Source: Actinidia chinensis | Lineage: Eukaryota; Streptophyta; Magnoliopsida; Ericales; Actinidiaceae | Assembly: GCA_009663005.1 (NCBI GenBank) | Contig: VIGQ01001458.1 | Location: 17,501-27,500 of the forward strand | DNA length: 10,000 bases | Reading direction: 5' to 3' | Shown: in pieces, positions 1 to 7,900 of the stretch | Layout of the letters: each line of letters opens with the position of its first letter | Numbering within the stretch: the stretch's first letter is position 1 | Made by a program: the position numbers and the translations under genes | Notes under the pieces: model-generated | The model's input: the letters and a program-made list of their open reading frames with translations, nothing else | What the model was told of the DNA's origin: nothing | Database searches by the model: none

Positions 1-511
1 AAACAACACTGTCACAGTCTCATAATTTGAAGAATTAGAAAGAAAAATTAAAAATATTTAAAAATTAAGTAATCGCCCTAAATTAAAAGCAAAAATTACT
101 CCCAACAAACTGATGACCTCAAAAAAATCCCCCATTAGTGGCAAGAAAACAATTGATATGTAGTTTTTAAATCAAGAATTTGTATAAAAAAAAGAAAATA
201 TATATAAAATAAGAAAATATATATAAAATAAGAAAATATATATAAAATTTCCTTCTTGGAAAATTCAAAGTGTGTTTTGCATCGTTCTTTTCTTTCTTAC
301 TAAAAAATTACACTGTACATCATGCATTACACAAAATCATTGGTTTTGCTAGCAAACCTATCCACATTTATTAATTTGAGGGTATTTGAAGAAGGGGTGG
401 GAAGGAATGCAACCAGCGTTTTTATGGAGCACGCAAATTCTATGTTATTCCAAATTGCCCCCATTTAAATCTTTTGGTTTTCTTTTTTCTCTGTCATTTT
501 TCTCTCTCACT
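1..511. other. AT-rich intergenic DNA, no gene seen
   Basis: No protein-coding or RNA gene is recognisable on either strand. The stretch is strongly AT-rich and contains the 19-bp minisatellite listed separately. Its right end, about 475-512, is pyrimidine-rich on the + strand (runs of TTTTCT and TCTCTCTC), which resembles the Y-patch seen in plant core promoters and precedes the CCAAT and TATA motifs described next. Nothing else here can be assigned. Confidence 0.6.
193..248. repeat. 19-bp AT-rich minisatellite, three copies
   Basis: The unit AGAAAATATATATAAAATA is repeated head to tail at 193-211 and 212-230, with a third, nearly full copy at 231-248. The copies are identical apart from the truncated last base, which suggests recent slippage. 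The A/T composition also favours easy melting or nuclear-matrix attachment, but that role is only a possibility. Confidence 0.93.
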
Positions 512-587
512 CCAATCAGGTGCTTTAATTGAAAGGCATTCATGATGGGTTTGGATCTTGCACTATTAAACACTGATAATATATAAG
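512..587 (+). promoter_or_regulatory. possible plant Pol II core promoter (CCAAT + TATA)
   Basis: A CCAAT box lies at 512-516, preceded by a pyrimidine-rich patch, and a good plant TATA box (TATATAAG) lies at 580-587 on the + strand. From the usual TATA-to-start spacing, transcription would begin near 612-618. Downstream are a GA-rich stretch, an ATG-free leader and a strong splice donor at 718, which together fit the 5' end of a gene with a 5'-UTR intron. In AT-rich DNA such motifs also arise by chance, and no coding exon is found downstream in this window. Confidence 0.33.
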
Positions 588-611
588 AGAGGAGAAATTG
601 AGAGGGAGAAG

Positions 612-717
612 GGTTCCTGCTTCTGGTTTTACAACAGAAGAACTTGTTTAGATAAACTAGGATATTGATCTCAGATTTTTTTGAAAAAATCTAAGTGACA
701 ATCCTTTGACGTTGAAG
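612..717 (+). other. possible non-coding first exon ending at a splice donor
   Basis: This stretch begins about 30 bp after TATATAAG, contains no ATG on the + strand, and ends at GAAG|GTGAGT, an excellent match to the plant 5' splice-site consensus (intron would start at 718). Inside it, 673-681 and 684-692 form a perfect 9-bp A/T stem, AGATTTTTT with AAAAAATCT. A short ATG-free leader followed by a 5'-UTR intron is common in plant genes. I cannot identify the gene; its coding part would have to lie beyond the retrotransposons to the right, or be lost. This is inference from motif arrangement only. Confidence 0.25.
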
Positions 718-724
718 GTGAGTG

Positions 725-1548
725 GTGAGAACTCATAGAAAAAACACTTTCGTGGCCCTTATGATACCCCGAGTGGGTGGGGAGATTGGACTAATAGTCT
801 GGGGGCCTATTATTTGGTATGTAGTTTGACCATTATCATAGTACTAATAGTTGGTCGAACTATTAATATCCCCAAAAAGGTGGTATTGTTAATATCATGG
901 GGGACATGATATTAACATACCACCTACTCCAGGGCTCCAAATTTGACAAAATTACCCTTGATATTTATATATTTGTGTAATTAAAGATAAAATATGAAAT
1001 TCATAAAAAAATTTCATGAATTTTTGGACATTATTACCACATTACTCTTCAACATACCGTGCAAAACTAGACACCCCGGTCAGGAACTATTGCCCTATTA
1101 TAATCCATAAATCATCACAATCCCAATTCTAATCTAACCTCGTTACTAATCATACCAATCTATCACACGTTATGAAACGGAGCCGTTAAAAAAACATAAT
1201 TTAAGAGAATTTAATATACTTATCATGGTGGATAGGCAATTTTCTGTTTCATTGGGATATTCATCTCCCTCCATAGCGGCATTTCACCAAGCAATTATTT
1301 TTTTCTTTCAACCTTGATAGTTATTCATCCTCCATCAAGCAATTTATTCCATTCTATGTAAACAAACACACACAAAAAGTGTAATAATCATTAATCAAAG
1401 CAAATAGCATTGAAGAGAAACATAAATTGAAAAGAAGAGACAAAATGACTTATAAGATGAGAAAATAAATTAAAAAGACAATGTGGGGAATTAAAGTGAG
1501 TCACAAATTGTTCTCGCCTTCTTCCCACACGAAGGGGTTTAGGTGAAG
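725..1548. other. AT-rich DNA with hairpins, no gene seen
   Basis: No gene is recognisable. The left third carries the hairpins listed separately (845-924). A further small inverted repeat, ATGAAATT at 994-1001 facing AATTTCAT at 1010-1017, follows. From about 1100 to 1545 the sequence is ordinary AT-rich DNA with purine-rich runs (1410-1470). An apparent short open frame on the minus strand between 1391 and 1633 overlaps the tRNA-like repeat and looks like chance. Confidence 0.5.
845..924. repeat. two adjacent hairpins, possible MITE remnant
   Basis: Two inverted repeats lie side by side. The first pairs TAATAGTT (845-852) with AACTATTA (858-865) around a 5-nt loop. The second pairs 879-898 with 906-924: 19 bp with a single bulged base, closed by a 7-nt G-rich loop, starting GGTGGTAT and ending ATACCACC. 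Dense inverted repeats in non-coding plant DNA are typical of miniature inverted-repeat transposable elements. I could not find clear outer termini or a target-site duplication, so the family and true limits are unknown. Confidence 0.6.
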
Positions 1549-1708
1549 CCCAAAGGTGTAGCCCAGTGGTAAGGGCGGGGGGGACGACAACCTTTTCGGT
1601 AAGTCTGGGTCGAGCTTCATTAGACTCGCGCATAAGGTGTAGTCAGTTGGCGGACGTCAGGTACACGAGTTAACACCCGAAGGGTATTGCGTTGATCCTG
1701 GTGGCTTG
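1549..1708 (+). mobile_element. tRNA-like head of a possible SINE
   Basis: TAGCCCAGTGG at 1559-1569 matches the internal A box of tRNA genes, and GGGTCGAGC at 1607-1615 resembles a B box with one base missing (GGTTCGANNC). The 48-bp spacing between them is that of a tRNA gene. The segment is GC-rich compared with its surroundings. A true tRNA is unlikely: there is no acceptor-stem pairing and no proper T arm. A second, weaker A-box-like stretch follows at about 1636-1652. A short T run at about 1731-1736 could be the SINE tail. No target-site duplication was found, so both ends are approximate and the SINE family is not identified. Confidence 0.48.
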
Positions 1709-1745
1709 TGTGATTCGCTCTAGAAGTGAATTTTTTACCGCAAGT

Positions 1746-1777
1746 GTACGGGTTGCGAAATGTAATAACCCGAGTAC
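1746..1777. repeat. hairpin near the U5 end of the left LTR
   Basis: GTACGGGTT (1746-1754) pairs with AACCC...GTAC (1767-1777), the right arm carrying two extra bases (GA). It lies just inside the U5 end of the gypsy-type LTR. A structurally similar hairpin lies at the corresponding place in the unrelated solo LTR (6626-6640). Confidence 0.6.
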
Positions 1778-2719
1778 AGTAATCGATTCCACAAAGGAGT
1801 AGTGCCAGGTTAAAATAAATAACTAAAATAATAGCCTCAAAAAAACCTACGTAATCCTAATTATGCTTCAAAAATAAAAAAAATCAAAAATCGAACTTTT
1901 GATTGTGGGTTGATTAAATTAATTCTAATTAAACAATAATTAAAATTGATTAGAACTGATATAAAAGCACTCGAATCAATTGATCCATCAATTAGGTTCT
2001 TCTGGAATTCCAAGGAGGCTTCTTATACCAAATCCTTCGACTCATCGTGGGTCTCGGTTCGGAAGATTAGCTTTTAAAACCATTGTTCTTTCAATCTTCA
2101 ATTCGGTGAAACAAATATACTGAATCAACTCACGCATACGTTTAGGCAACTAGATACGAAGCCCAAGCAAATTCATGTCTTAACGTTACTTAAATAAATC
2201 CGGTTGTTTTATCATCAAGGTCGTGCATCATCGTTCACATAACAAATTAATGAACCCATCCTCGCTATAAATGTTAGAGGCAACTATATACTGAGGTAGA
2301 AATTCACGCATATGTGGTTCCGAACATATAGGACGTTTCTAATTTTTCGAAAGTATCTAAAACAAAAGCAAGAAAAAAACTCAAGAAAATATAGCGGTGA
2401 TATTAAATACCTCCATTGTTCATCCTTTATCCCCAATCAAATCAACCTTTTCATAATCGACCCCGCTTGAAAAATGAGCCAACATGGCTAACAAAAATAA
2501 ATAATGCATGTATTTAAAGTATGCAACGGTCACAAATGCATTAATTAATAAAACTATGAAGTAATTATAAAATAATGTAACACCTAAATTATAAAAACTA
2601 ATTAGAGGCGAAATAATCCTAAGCTAAAACAATATTTCGTTCATAGATATACGGAAGTCTTTTATAAATTTACAAAGTAGAATTCCTATAGATTAAAAAC
2701 TGCAACAATTTTCTTTTTC

Positions 2720-3290
2720 GCCCATAATTATACTAATTTTGGCCACTTTCAGATATCCGAATCGCCAATGCCTATTAGAGGCAAAATTGTAGCCATTTAA
2801 ATTATTTTTTCAATAATGATGCGTCAAAACTTAGCTCAATCGGATATCGGAATAAATGTTATTGCCAAATATCGAGATCTGGGTTTCAAAAAAAAAATCT
2901 GCCAATTTTGCCTGGAGTTCAAACTCTAAAGAGGATTTCGCACCCTAAGGCAAAAATCCAATTTTCAGCTCTCGCATGTTTTTCACTGTAATATAGGCAG
3001 GATTCGAACCCTACCCTTCCTTTTTCTTCTTGGAGTTCGCACCCTAAAATGGGCGTTCGAACTCGCAGGCAATTTTTTATCCCTATTTTTTTCAGCTCGA
3101 TTTTGACAACTTTAGAGATCGAATTAGGCCAATAACTCATTAGAGCAAAGTTGTAGTCCCTTGGATTTTCTTTCCATAGCCTTCAAACTTCAGGTACAAT
3201 CGGACATTGGAATAAAAGTTATGATCAATACAAAAACATATTTTTTAGCCTTAGAGTTCGAACTCCAAGTGTAATTTTTGGCCTTTTTGA
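2720..3290. repeat. diverged ~360-bp tandem duplication inside the left LTR
   Basis: The block CAATCGGATATCGGAATAAA at 2837 recurs as CAATCGGACATTGGAATAAA at 3197 (offset 360). ATTAGAGGCAAAATTGTAG at 2774 recurs as ATTAGAGCAAAGTTGTAG at 3139 (offset 365). Both copies are followed by a GAGTTC-AACTC element (about 2917 and 3257), and the palindrome TTCGAA also occurs near 3004 and 3056. The copies differ by many substitutions and small indels, so the duplication is old. Long gypsy LTRs often expand by such internal repeats. Confidence 0.72.
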
Positions 3291-3730
3291 CCTTTTTTTT
3301 CTCCTTTTTCTTCTTAGCCTATTTTGAAGCCTTGGAGTTTATATCTCATAATATCGTTAGACGTGAACTTGTATAACTTTATGAGACCTTTCCAATGGCG
3401 TCATCTTTCATTCTATTCCGGACACGATTTTTGACATCGTGCATATACTTCCGCGTCTCACTTTCAGACTCTAAATCCTCCTTTTTTGTCATCATTATAT
3501 GCAATAAATTCGAACACGACTTTTAAGTACGAACATGATAAAAAGATATAATTACCTACTTAGGGCCAACTTAGGTCGGTAACGCGCCTGTACTCTCAAT
3601 TATGCTTCATCACTATGTCGCACATCCGCGTTTACAATCTTGAAGTGTGAAGGTCTAACTGCTCAGGGAGTTTGAGATAGTCTGGGTCGTGCAAGTGTCG
3701 GCTTGGGTACTCCGACGTTAATCAAAAAAA

Positions 3731-4304
3731 TGTTTATGCTGAAATTAGAGTTCCATCACTTGGATAAAATTAATTCGGGCCATTCAGATTTTTAAAAAGA
3801 ATAATTTCATAATATTTATAAATAGAAATTTCAAGCTTCATCGATAGAATTTTCAACTGGTTGAATATACGAAATGGTAAATCAACTGAATATACAGAAA
3901 TTTGAAATAAGAGATACAATACCGAGCCGAGTTTTGCAATCATAGTCTCATTAAGAAGATTCGCTGCTATCGAGGTATTGTCAGTTTTGTTGGCATCTTC
4001 TCTCAAGTAAAACAGTTGAACTGCGCACATCGGAACCACATCTAAAGCAGCCCACATTGGCGAACATATTTTTTATCTGTCTTTCTCTAACAATGAAATG
4101 AAAATCAGAAATATTTCTATTCTTCCTTTTTTTTTTCAATACAATCTCCCAATTTATAAGAAAATTTCACTCTTCAATCGAAAAAAAAAAAAATAACCTC
4201 CAAGTCATAAACATCCCATCATCAACTATGTTTAAGGTTTCATAAACTCTAGCCATTAAAGGTTGTTTATGGTTGCCATTGGGGCGACTAACATCCCCCC
4301 CGCC

Positions 4305-4366
<62 letters not shown>

Positions 4367-4435
4367 ACCTCCCCGCTCATTTTGGAGTTGTTAAATTCAT
4401 CCATTGGGACTTTCATTCACATATTATTTATAACA
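3731..4435 (-). repeat. copia 3' LTR, 705 bp
   Basis: On the minus strand the LTR starts TGTTATAAATAATATGTGAA at 4435, directly after a purine-rich tract, as expected for the U3 edge. The proposed other end is ...GCATAAACA at 3731, so the ends form an imperfect inverted repeat (TGTTATAAAT and TGTTTATGCT). Conserved parts of the family, as I remember it, include the sequence around 4385-4425 and the GC-richer block at 3910-4060. The LTR contains a 61-bp poly(C) run. The matching 5' LTR is not in the window, so the 3731 end is less certain than the 4435 end and no target duplication can be confirmed. Confidence 0.7.
4306..4366. repeat. 61-bp uninterrupted poly(C) homopolymer
   Basis: Positions 4306-4366 are 61 consecutive C on the + strand (poly(G) on the element's sense strand), flanked by interrupted C runs from 4295 and to 4374. 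It lies in the U3 part of the copia LTR, where this family normally has a short G-rich stretch, so it probably grew by slippage. A translated frame across it gives a polyproline tract, which is an artefact. Exact length is doubtful because such runs are hard to sequence. Confidence 0.95.
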
Positions 4436-4446
4436 ATCCCCTCATG
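4436..4446 (-). other. polypurine tract of the copia element
   Basis: On the minus strand ATGAGGGGAT abuts the TG that opens the 3' LTR. In LTR retrotransposons this purine run resists RNase H and primes plus-strand DNA synthesis. Its position exactly at the LTR edge fixes the LTR start at 4435. Confidence 0.75.
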
Positions 4447-5030
4447 AATGAAATTTCATGCAAAACGATGCAGACTTGAGAGAGAGAGAGAGAACAATTA
4501 ATAATTCCTGCATGGGATAGATAGTTTTTAGCCTTGAATATTTCCTTGTGAGAGCCTATCAAATTTACTGGCAGACCAGTGGATGAGCTTGTCTTAAACT
4601 ATGTTGCTGTCGGTATAAACTGAGACAATAGATATCACATAAGAACTGCTCCTGACGTCATTTAGTTCTAACTGTTGTGTCCATTTTAGCCATGTGCACT
4701 CATCCTGGTTCTGTAAGTATTTTCTCAAAAACTTCCTCTCTATTAACTTTTAAAGAAATAGCCCTACTCCATACTCACATAGGTGACTTCTTTATATGGA
4801 TATTTTACAATACTCAACCTGGCTTACCAATGCAAAGATTCATTAAAAGCTAATGCTCAACCTTATCCATAATCATTGTGCTTCAAAGGAATGAGTATGA
4901 GTTCTTTAACTTCACAGTGATCATCTTATATATATGCAATTAGGTTGTCCCATTGAATCTAGATCTTGGGATCTCCAGTCAACTAGGTTAGGTTTTTCTT
5001 CACGATACCTTTCTCTTTCATAGGTTTTAA
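4447..5030 (-). other. copia 3' untranslated region
   Basis: This stretch lies between the end of the copia polyprotein (after the ADPLTK motif and a stop) and the polypurine tract. No protein is readable. Parts such as TGGAGATCCCAAGATCTAG on the minus strand (about 4958-4982) resemble the 3' untranslated region of this copia family as I remember it. A (GA)8 microsatellite lies at 4478-4493. The stretch is long for a copia element but shows no separate gene. Confidence 0.65.
4478..4493. repeat. (GA)8 microsatellite
   Basis: Eight perfect GA dinucleotides lie in the copia 3' untranslated region. Confidence 0.95.
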
Positions 5031-5075
5031 ATATATTCATTTCAATACTTGCTCAACTAACTCTCGGAGCAACCA

Positions 5076-5119
<44 letters not shown>

Positions 5120-5352
5120 TAATAATGACAACCCCACTTGAGAGTACATGTCAATGGTATTATTGTTTACAATGAATATGTCTAGACTTGCTATTATACA
5201 TATTACTCTGTACCTCACCAATTCGCAGATTGACTATTGCAATGGGTAGTAATTCCAAGCATATGTTTCGACCATCTTGAAATATTCTTTAGAAGCTGGC
5301 GTAGCCACTTGCCCTATTAAGTTGCTTTATCTAAAATAATAAACTCTGATTC
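5031..5352 (-). pseudogene. copia RNase H, C-terminal half (broken)
   Basis: This is the distal half of the copia RNase H domain, which removes the RNA strand during reverse transcription. Reading from 5352 leftward, the protein continues from the other side of the solo LTR as EFIILDKA, then two stops, GKWLRQLLKNIS, and CNSQSA, where the family has the active-site CDSQ (the Asp codon is changed to Asn). After a frame change come MYNSKSRHI and, further on, VRSKDNIADPLTK, the very conserved copia polyprotein terminus (ADPLTK codons at 5076-5093). A stop follows at about 5030. Several stops and a frame change make it non-functional. Confidence 0.9.
5348..5352. repeat. target-site duplication GATTC, left copy
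   Basis: GATTC immediately precedes the TG that opens the solo LTR and matches the copy at 6719-6723 that follows its closing CA. Confidence 0.88.
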
Positions 5353-5793
5353 TGATTCACACATTTTATTATAATTTATTGGTCGAATTCTCCCTTATTT
5401 TAGCATTATCGCGCATATTTATTGTACAATTTAATCGTTATTTGGTGCGAGTGGGTTTTTAAATGGTTTTGCAGGTAAAAGTGAGCATTAGAGAGATTAG
5501 AGAACTCAGAGAAAAGCTCATCCGGTTGAAGAACAAGCAAAGCATGAATTGCCTTAAGTTCGACCGGGCGGACAATTCCTGAATCGGTCGGGGCTGGAGC
5601 AGAACACCAAAAGTGATATAGGTTGGTGGGCAAAGTTAGAGACTTTGCAGGTTGCTGTAGAGAGCAGTTACTAAGAGGAGGGGCCTCCTCCATACAGCTG
5701 ACATTTGAAAAGAGAGGGACTTACACTTTGAAAAAAGGGGCAACAAGACCATGGTTGGCGGCAATGCCATGATTTTGGCAGCATGATGAGCAC

Positions 5794-5803
5794 TTTTAAA
5801 AGG
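5794..5803 (+). promoter_or_regulatory. putative TATA element of the solo LTR
   Basis: TTTTAAAAGG sits about 440 bp into the solo LTR, followed about 25-30 bp on by the start of the likely R region. This is the position where plant LTR promoters carry their TATA box. The orientation agrees with the U5-like end at the right. Activity is not shown. Confidence 0.42.
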
Positions 5804-6625
5804 CCTCTCACACTAGAACCATGGAGTTTTTTGGCTGGAGTTTTGCCTAGAACTTTGGGGGAGAAAATAGTAGACTTTTCACTTTGTTTTTCTTTAGTTT
5901 AGAAGTAGTTTTAATTTATAATTTTGGAGAGAGAAATGATATGTTTTTAGTTTCTATTTTCAAGCTTGGAATTCTTGAAAGCTACTTCATTTTCATAGTT
6001 GTAAGTTTTCTCTATTTTAATTTATAATTTTTGTTTATGCTCTTATATTTCCATGTCTTCTATAAAGCTATGCTAAATTCTTTTATTTTTTTTAGCTATC
6101 TTACACATAAGATTGAACCCTCTCCACCCATCAAGAGCTATGTCTCATTCCAAACCTTAATTTGAACTAGTTTCTTCTTTCTTTAAACATGTTTTTCAAT
6201 GGTTGTTTAGGATTGATTAATGATATTTTCAAGATCAAAACTTGAAATTATATACATCTTTGATTATTTGTGAATAAGATTACTTGGTACAAATAATGGT
6301 TAGATCTATTGCATTCTAAGTGTTTAAATAGTGTATGAACCTATTACCAATTTCATATACACATCTTTAGACATAAAATATATTTTCACTAAAAAAACTT
6401 CCAACCAATGTCACTTTACCTTGAGATTTAGTTGAGTTCATGAAAATAGAAGAAATTAGAACATCTAAGATAGGAGAAGACTAGGTACTTGATCCATGCC
6501 ATTTTTACATTTTTAGTTTATATTTTATTTCACAATCTTTCAAAAATTACAAAAATATATTTTTATAATTTTTACACTTGCAACAAAACTCAATCTTGTA
6601 ATTTAAGATTTCTGTGAAAAATGAC

Positions 6626-6640
6626 CTCGGTACTTCCGAG
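6626..6640. repeat. U5 hairpin CTCGG-TACTT-CCGAG in the solo LTR
   Basis: A perfect 5-bp GC-rich stem with a 5-nt loop stands out in very AT-rich LTR sequence, about 80 bp from the LTR end. It corresponds in position to the hairpin at 1746-1777 in the left LTR. Confidence 0.7.
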
Positions 6641-6718
6641 TATTATGCTGCACTAGTAGGTTCCTATGCTTGGGAAATAAAATAGGTAGATAAAATAAAT
6701 ATTAGAAAGTGATAAACA

Positions 6719-6723
6719 GATTC
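6719..6723. repeat. target-site duplication GATTC, right copy
   Basis: GATTC follows the closing CA of the solo LTR and is the original copy within the copia RNase H coding sequence (codons for ...MES on the minus strand). Confidence 0.88.
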
Positions 6724-7104
6724 CATCATAGATCGTGCAGTGTACGTCTGTTTGGAAGATTTCCAATACACTGTTGCACTATCAAGGCAATGAAGACATA
6801 TCCACTCGTGGATTTCAATTTTTTATGTTCGATATCTAGTTTGCATCGCATACCCTTATAATACTATAGTATATCTAGTGTAATGCAGTCCAAGATCACG
6901 AGAGACCTTAAATCGCATAGTAATCTTACTATCGCCTTTCAGTGATTACTTTCTAGATTACTCGTATACCTGCTCAGCCTACTCACTAAGTAGGCTATGC
7001 CGGGCCTTGTACAGCTCATCAAGTAAATTAGACTCCCAATTATATGAGAATACTCCAATTGGGATATGTTTTTTCTCCATTATTGGATAAGTAGAGATTT
7101 ACAT
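6719..7104 (-). pseudogene. copia RT-RNase H connection and RNase H N-terminal half (broken)
   Basis: Reading leftward from about 7060, the minus strand gives YSHIIGSLIYLMSCTRP, then SRLSRYTSN, the conserved connection following the RT domain. Further on come GLHYTRY-type residues and, close to the solo LTR, VYWKSSKQT and ARSMMES, the first part of copia RNase H. Stops and small frame changes separate these blocks. The domain is interrupted after the Glu of MES by the solo LTR insertion and continues at 5352. It is not functional. Confidence 0.9.
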
Positions 7105-7900
7105 CTACAGGAGTTTTTGTAACATTTGCATCAGATTATTGATTTTTTTTAGAATTTTATCAATATAGTGTCTCTGAAAAAGTGAAAGTCCGCTAGATAT
7201 TCTAGTGATCTTGATACTCAAAATCACATCTACTAGGCCGCCCATATCCTTCAAGTCAAATTTTGAATTTAACATATTCTTGGTAGATTGAATAACTTTA
7301 TCATTACTACCTACAATGATCATGTCATCAACGTAAAGACAAAAAATAACATATCATTCGTCTGTGTTCTTGACATATACATATTTGTTACATTCGTTGA
7401 TTGTAAAGTCATTAGAAAATACAACATTGTCAAACTTCTCTTGTCATTGTTTCAGCGTTTGCTTGAGATTATATAACGATCTAACAATCTTACAAACTTT
7501 TCCTTCCTTTCCAGGTGCGAAAAAATCCTCAAGTTGTTCTATATAAATTTCTTCATCTAAATCTCCATTCAGAAAAATTGTCTTTACATCCATTTGACGT
7601 ATCTCGAGATTTCGCAAAACTGTGATCGCAATTATCATCCAAATGGATGTAATTATCGAGACTAGTGAGTAAGTATCAGAGTAGTTTAGGCCTTATTTTT
7701 TTTTGTATCCTTTGATAACGAGCATAACTTTATACTTATCTATTGACCCATATGCCGTTATCTTCATCTTGAAGATCCCATTGACCCCGAGACTTACTGC
7801 CTGGTGGCAAATCCACTAATCTCACGTATGTTTTTGTAAAATGGAATCAACTTCACTTTTAATAGCCTATTTTCGTAAAGAACCCTCAGGACATATCATA
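7105..7900 (-). pseudogene. copia reverse transcriptase (broken, catalytic motifs readable)
   Basis: Most of the domain can be read in one minus-strand frame. In order: AIKSEVDSILQKHT, GSIDKYK, VIKGYKKK, then QMDVKTIFLNGDL (first catalytic Asp at 7588-7590), KVCKIVRSLYNLKQ, EKFDNVVFSNDF, and LYVDDMIIVGSNDK, with the YVDD active site at 7324-7335. After it comes STKNMLNSKFDLKDMGG and the start of the thumb/connection. All three catalytic aspartates are present. Premature stops occur after LRK, around T*D*W, after YKKK, after LKQ (a Trp position, TGG to TGA) and before YVIF. The enzyme would copy element RNA into DNA in cytoplasmic particles; this copy cannot make it. Confidence 0.95.

Larger units (their letters stand above)
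1709..3717 (-). mobile_element. Ty3/gypsy Athila/Tat-type LTR, minus orientation
   Basis: The left end carries GCAAGTGTACGGGTTGCG (from 1740) followed by TCGATTCCACAAAGGAG (from 1783), recognisable as the inverted U5 end of long plant gypsy LTRs of the Athila/Tat group. Further landmarks are TTAGGTTCTTCTGGAATTC (from 1991) and CTCATCGTGGGTCTCGGTTC (from 2041). Towards the right, in the U3 part of the minus-strand element, are repeated GAGTTCGAACTC-like motifs and then a GC-richer end at about 3560-3717. The right limit is placed where minus-strand CGTCGGAGTACC begins; a normal LTR would start TG. No primer binding site follows the left end, so this is a solo or truncated LTR. Assignment rests on remembered similarity. 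No coding sequence is present; short open frames inside are chance. Confidence 0.62.
5353..6718 (+). mobile_element. solo LTR (Ty3/gypsy, Tat/Ogre-like) nested in copia RNase H
   Basis: The 1366-bp unit starts TGATTCACAC and ends GTGATAAACA, has the canonical TG...CA termini, and is flanked by a perfect 5-bp duplication, GATTC. Copia RNase H stops at its right edge (WKSSKQT ... ARSMMES) and resumes in the same frame at its left edge (EFIILDKA). No primer binding site, polypurine tract or internal coding region is present, so it is a solo LTR, normally left by recombination between the two LTRs of a full insertion. A TATA-like TTTTAAAAGG at 5794 would place transcription near 5825 and define U3/R on the + strand. 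The U5 end (about 6585-6660) carries CTCGGTACTTCCGAG and resembles Tat/Ogre-type LTRs; that family call is inference. Confidence 0.88.

Noticed and set aside
1556..1630. A functional tRNA gene
   Set aside because: A and B boxes are present, but the acceptor stem does not pair, the B box lacks a base and no clear anticodon loop can be drawn.
1391..1633. 80-codon open frame on the minus strand
   Set aside because: It overlaps the tRNA-like repeat and AT-rich flank, with no recognisable domain.
2919..3140. 73-codon open frame on the minus strand
   Set aside because: It falls within the duplicated part of the gypsy-type LTR; LTRs of this type do not code there.
3770..4057. 95-codon open frame on the minus strand
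   Set aside because: It lies inside the copia 3' LTR in a non-coding segment conserved as LTR DNA; it shows no domain.
4273..4479. Open frame on the + strand encoding a long polyproline protein
   Set aside because: It is produced by the C homopolymer inside a copia LTR; there is no coding signal on either side.
5406..5693. 95-codon open frame on the minus strand
   Set aside because: It lies wholly inside the solo LTR, antisense to it, and matches no known protein family by eye.
7288..7546. Short + strand open frames
   Set aside because: They are antisense shadows of the copia reverse transcriptase.
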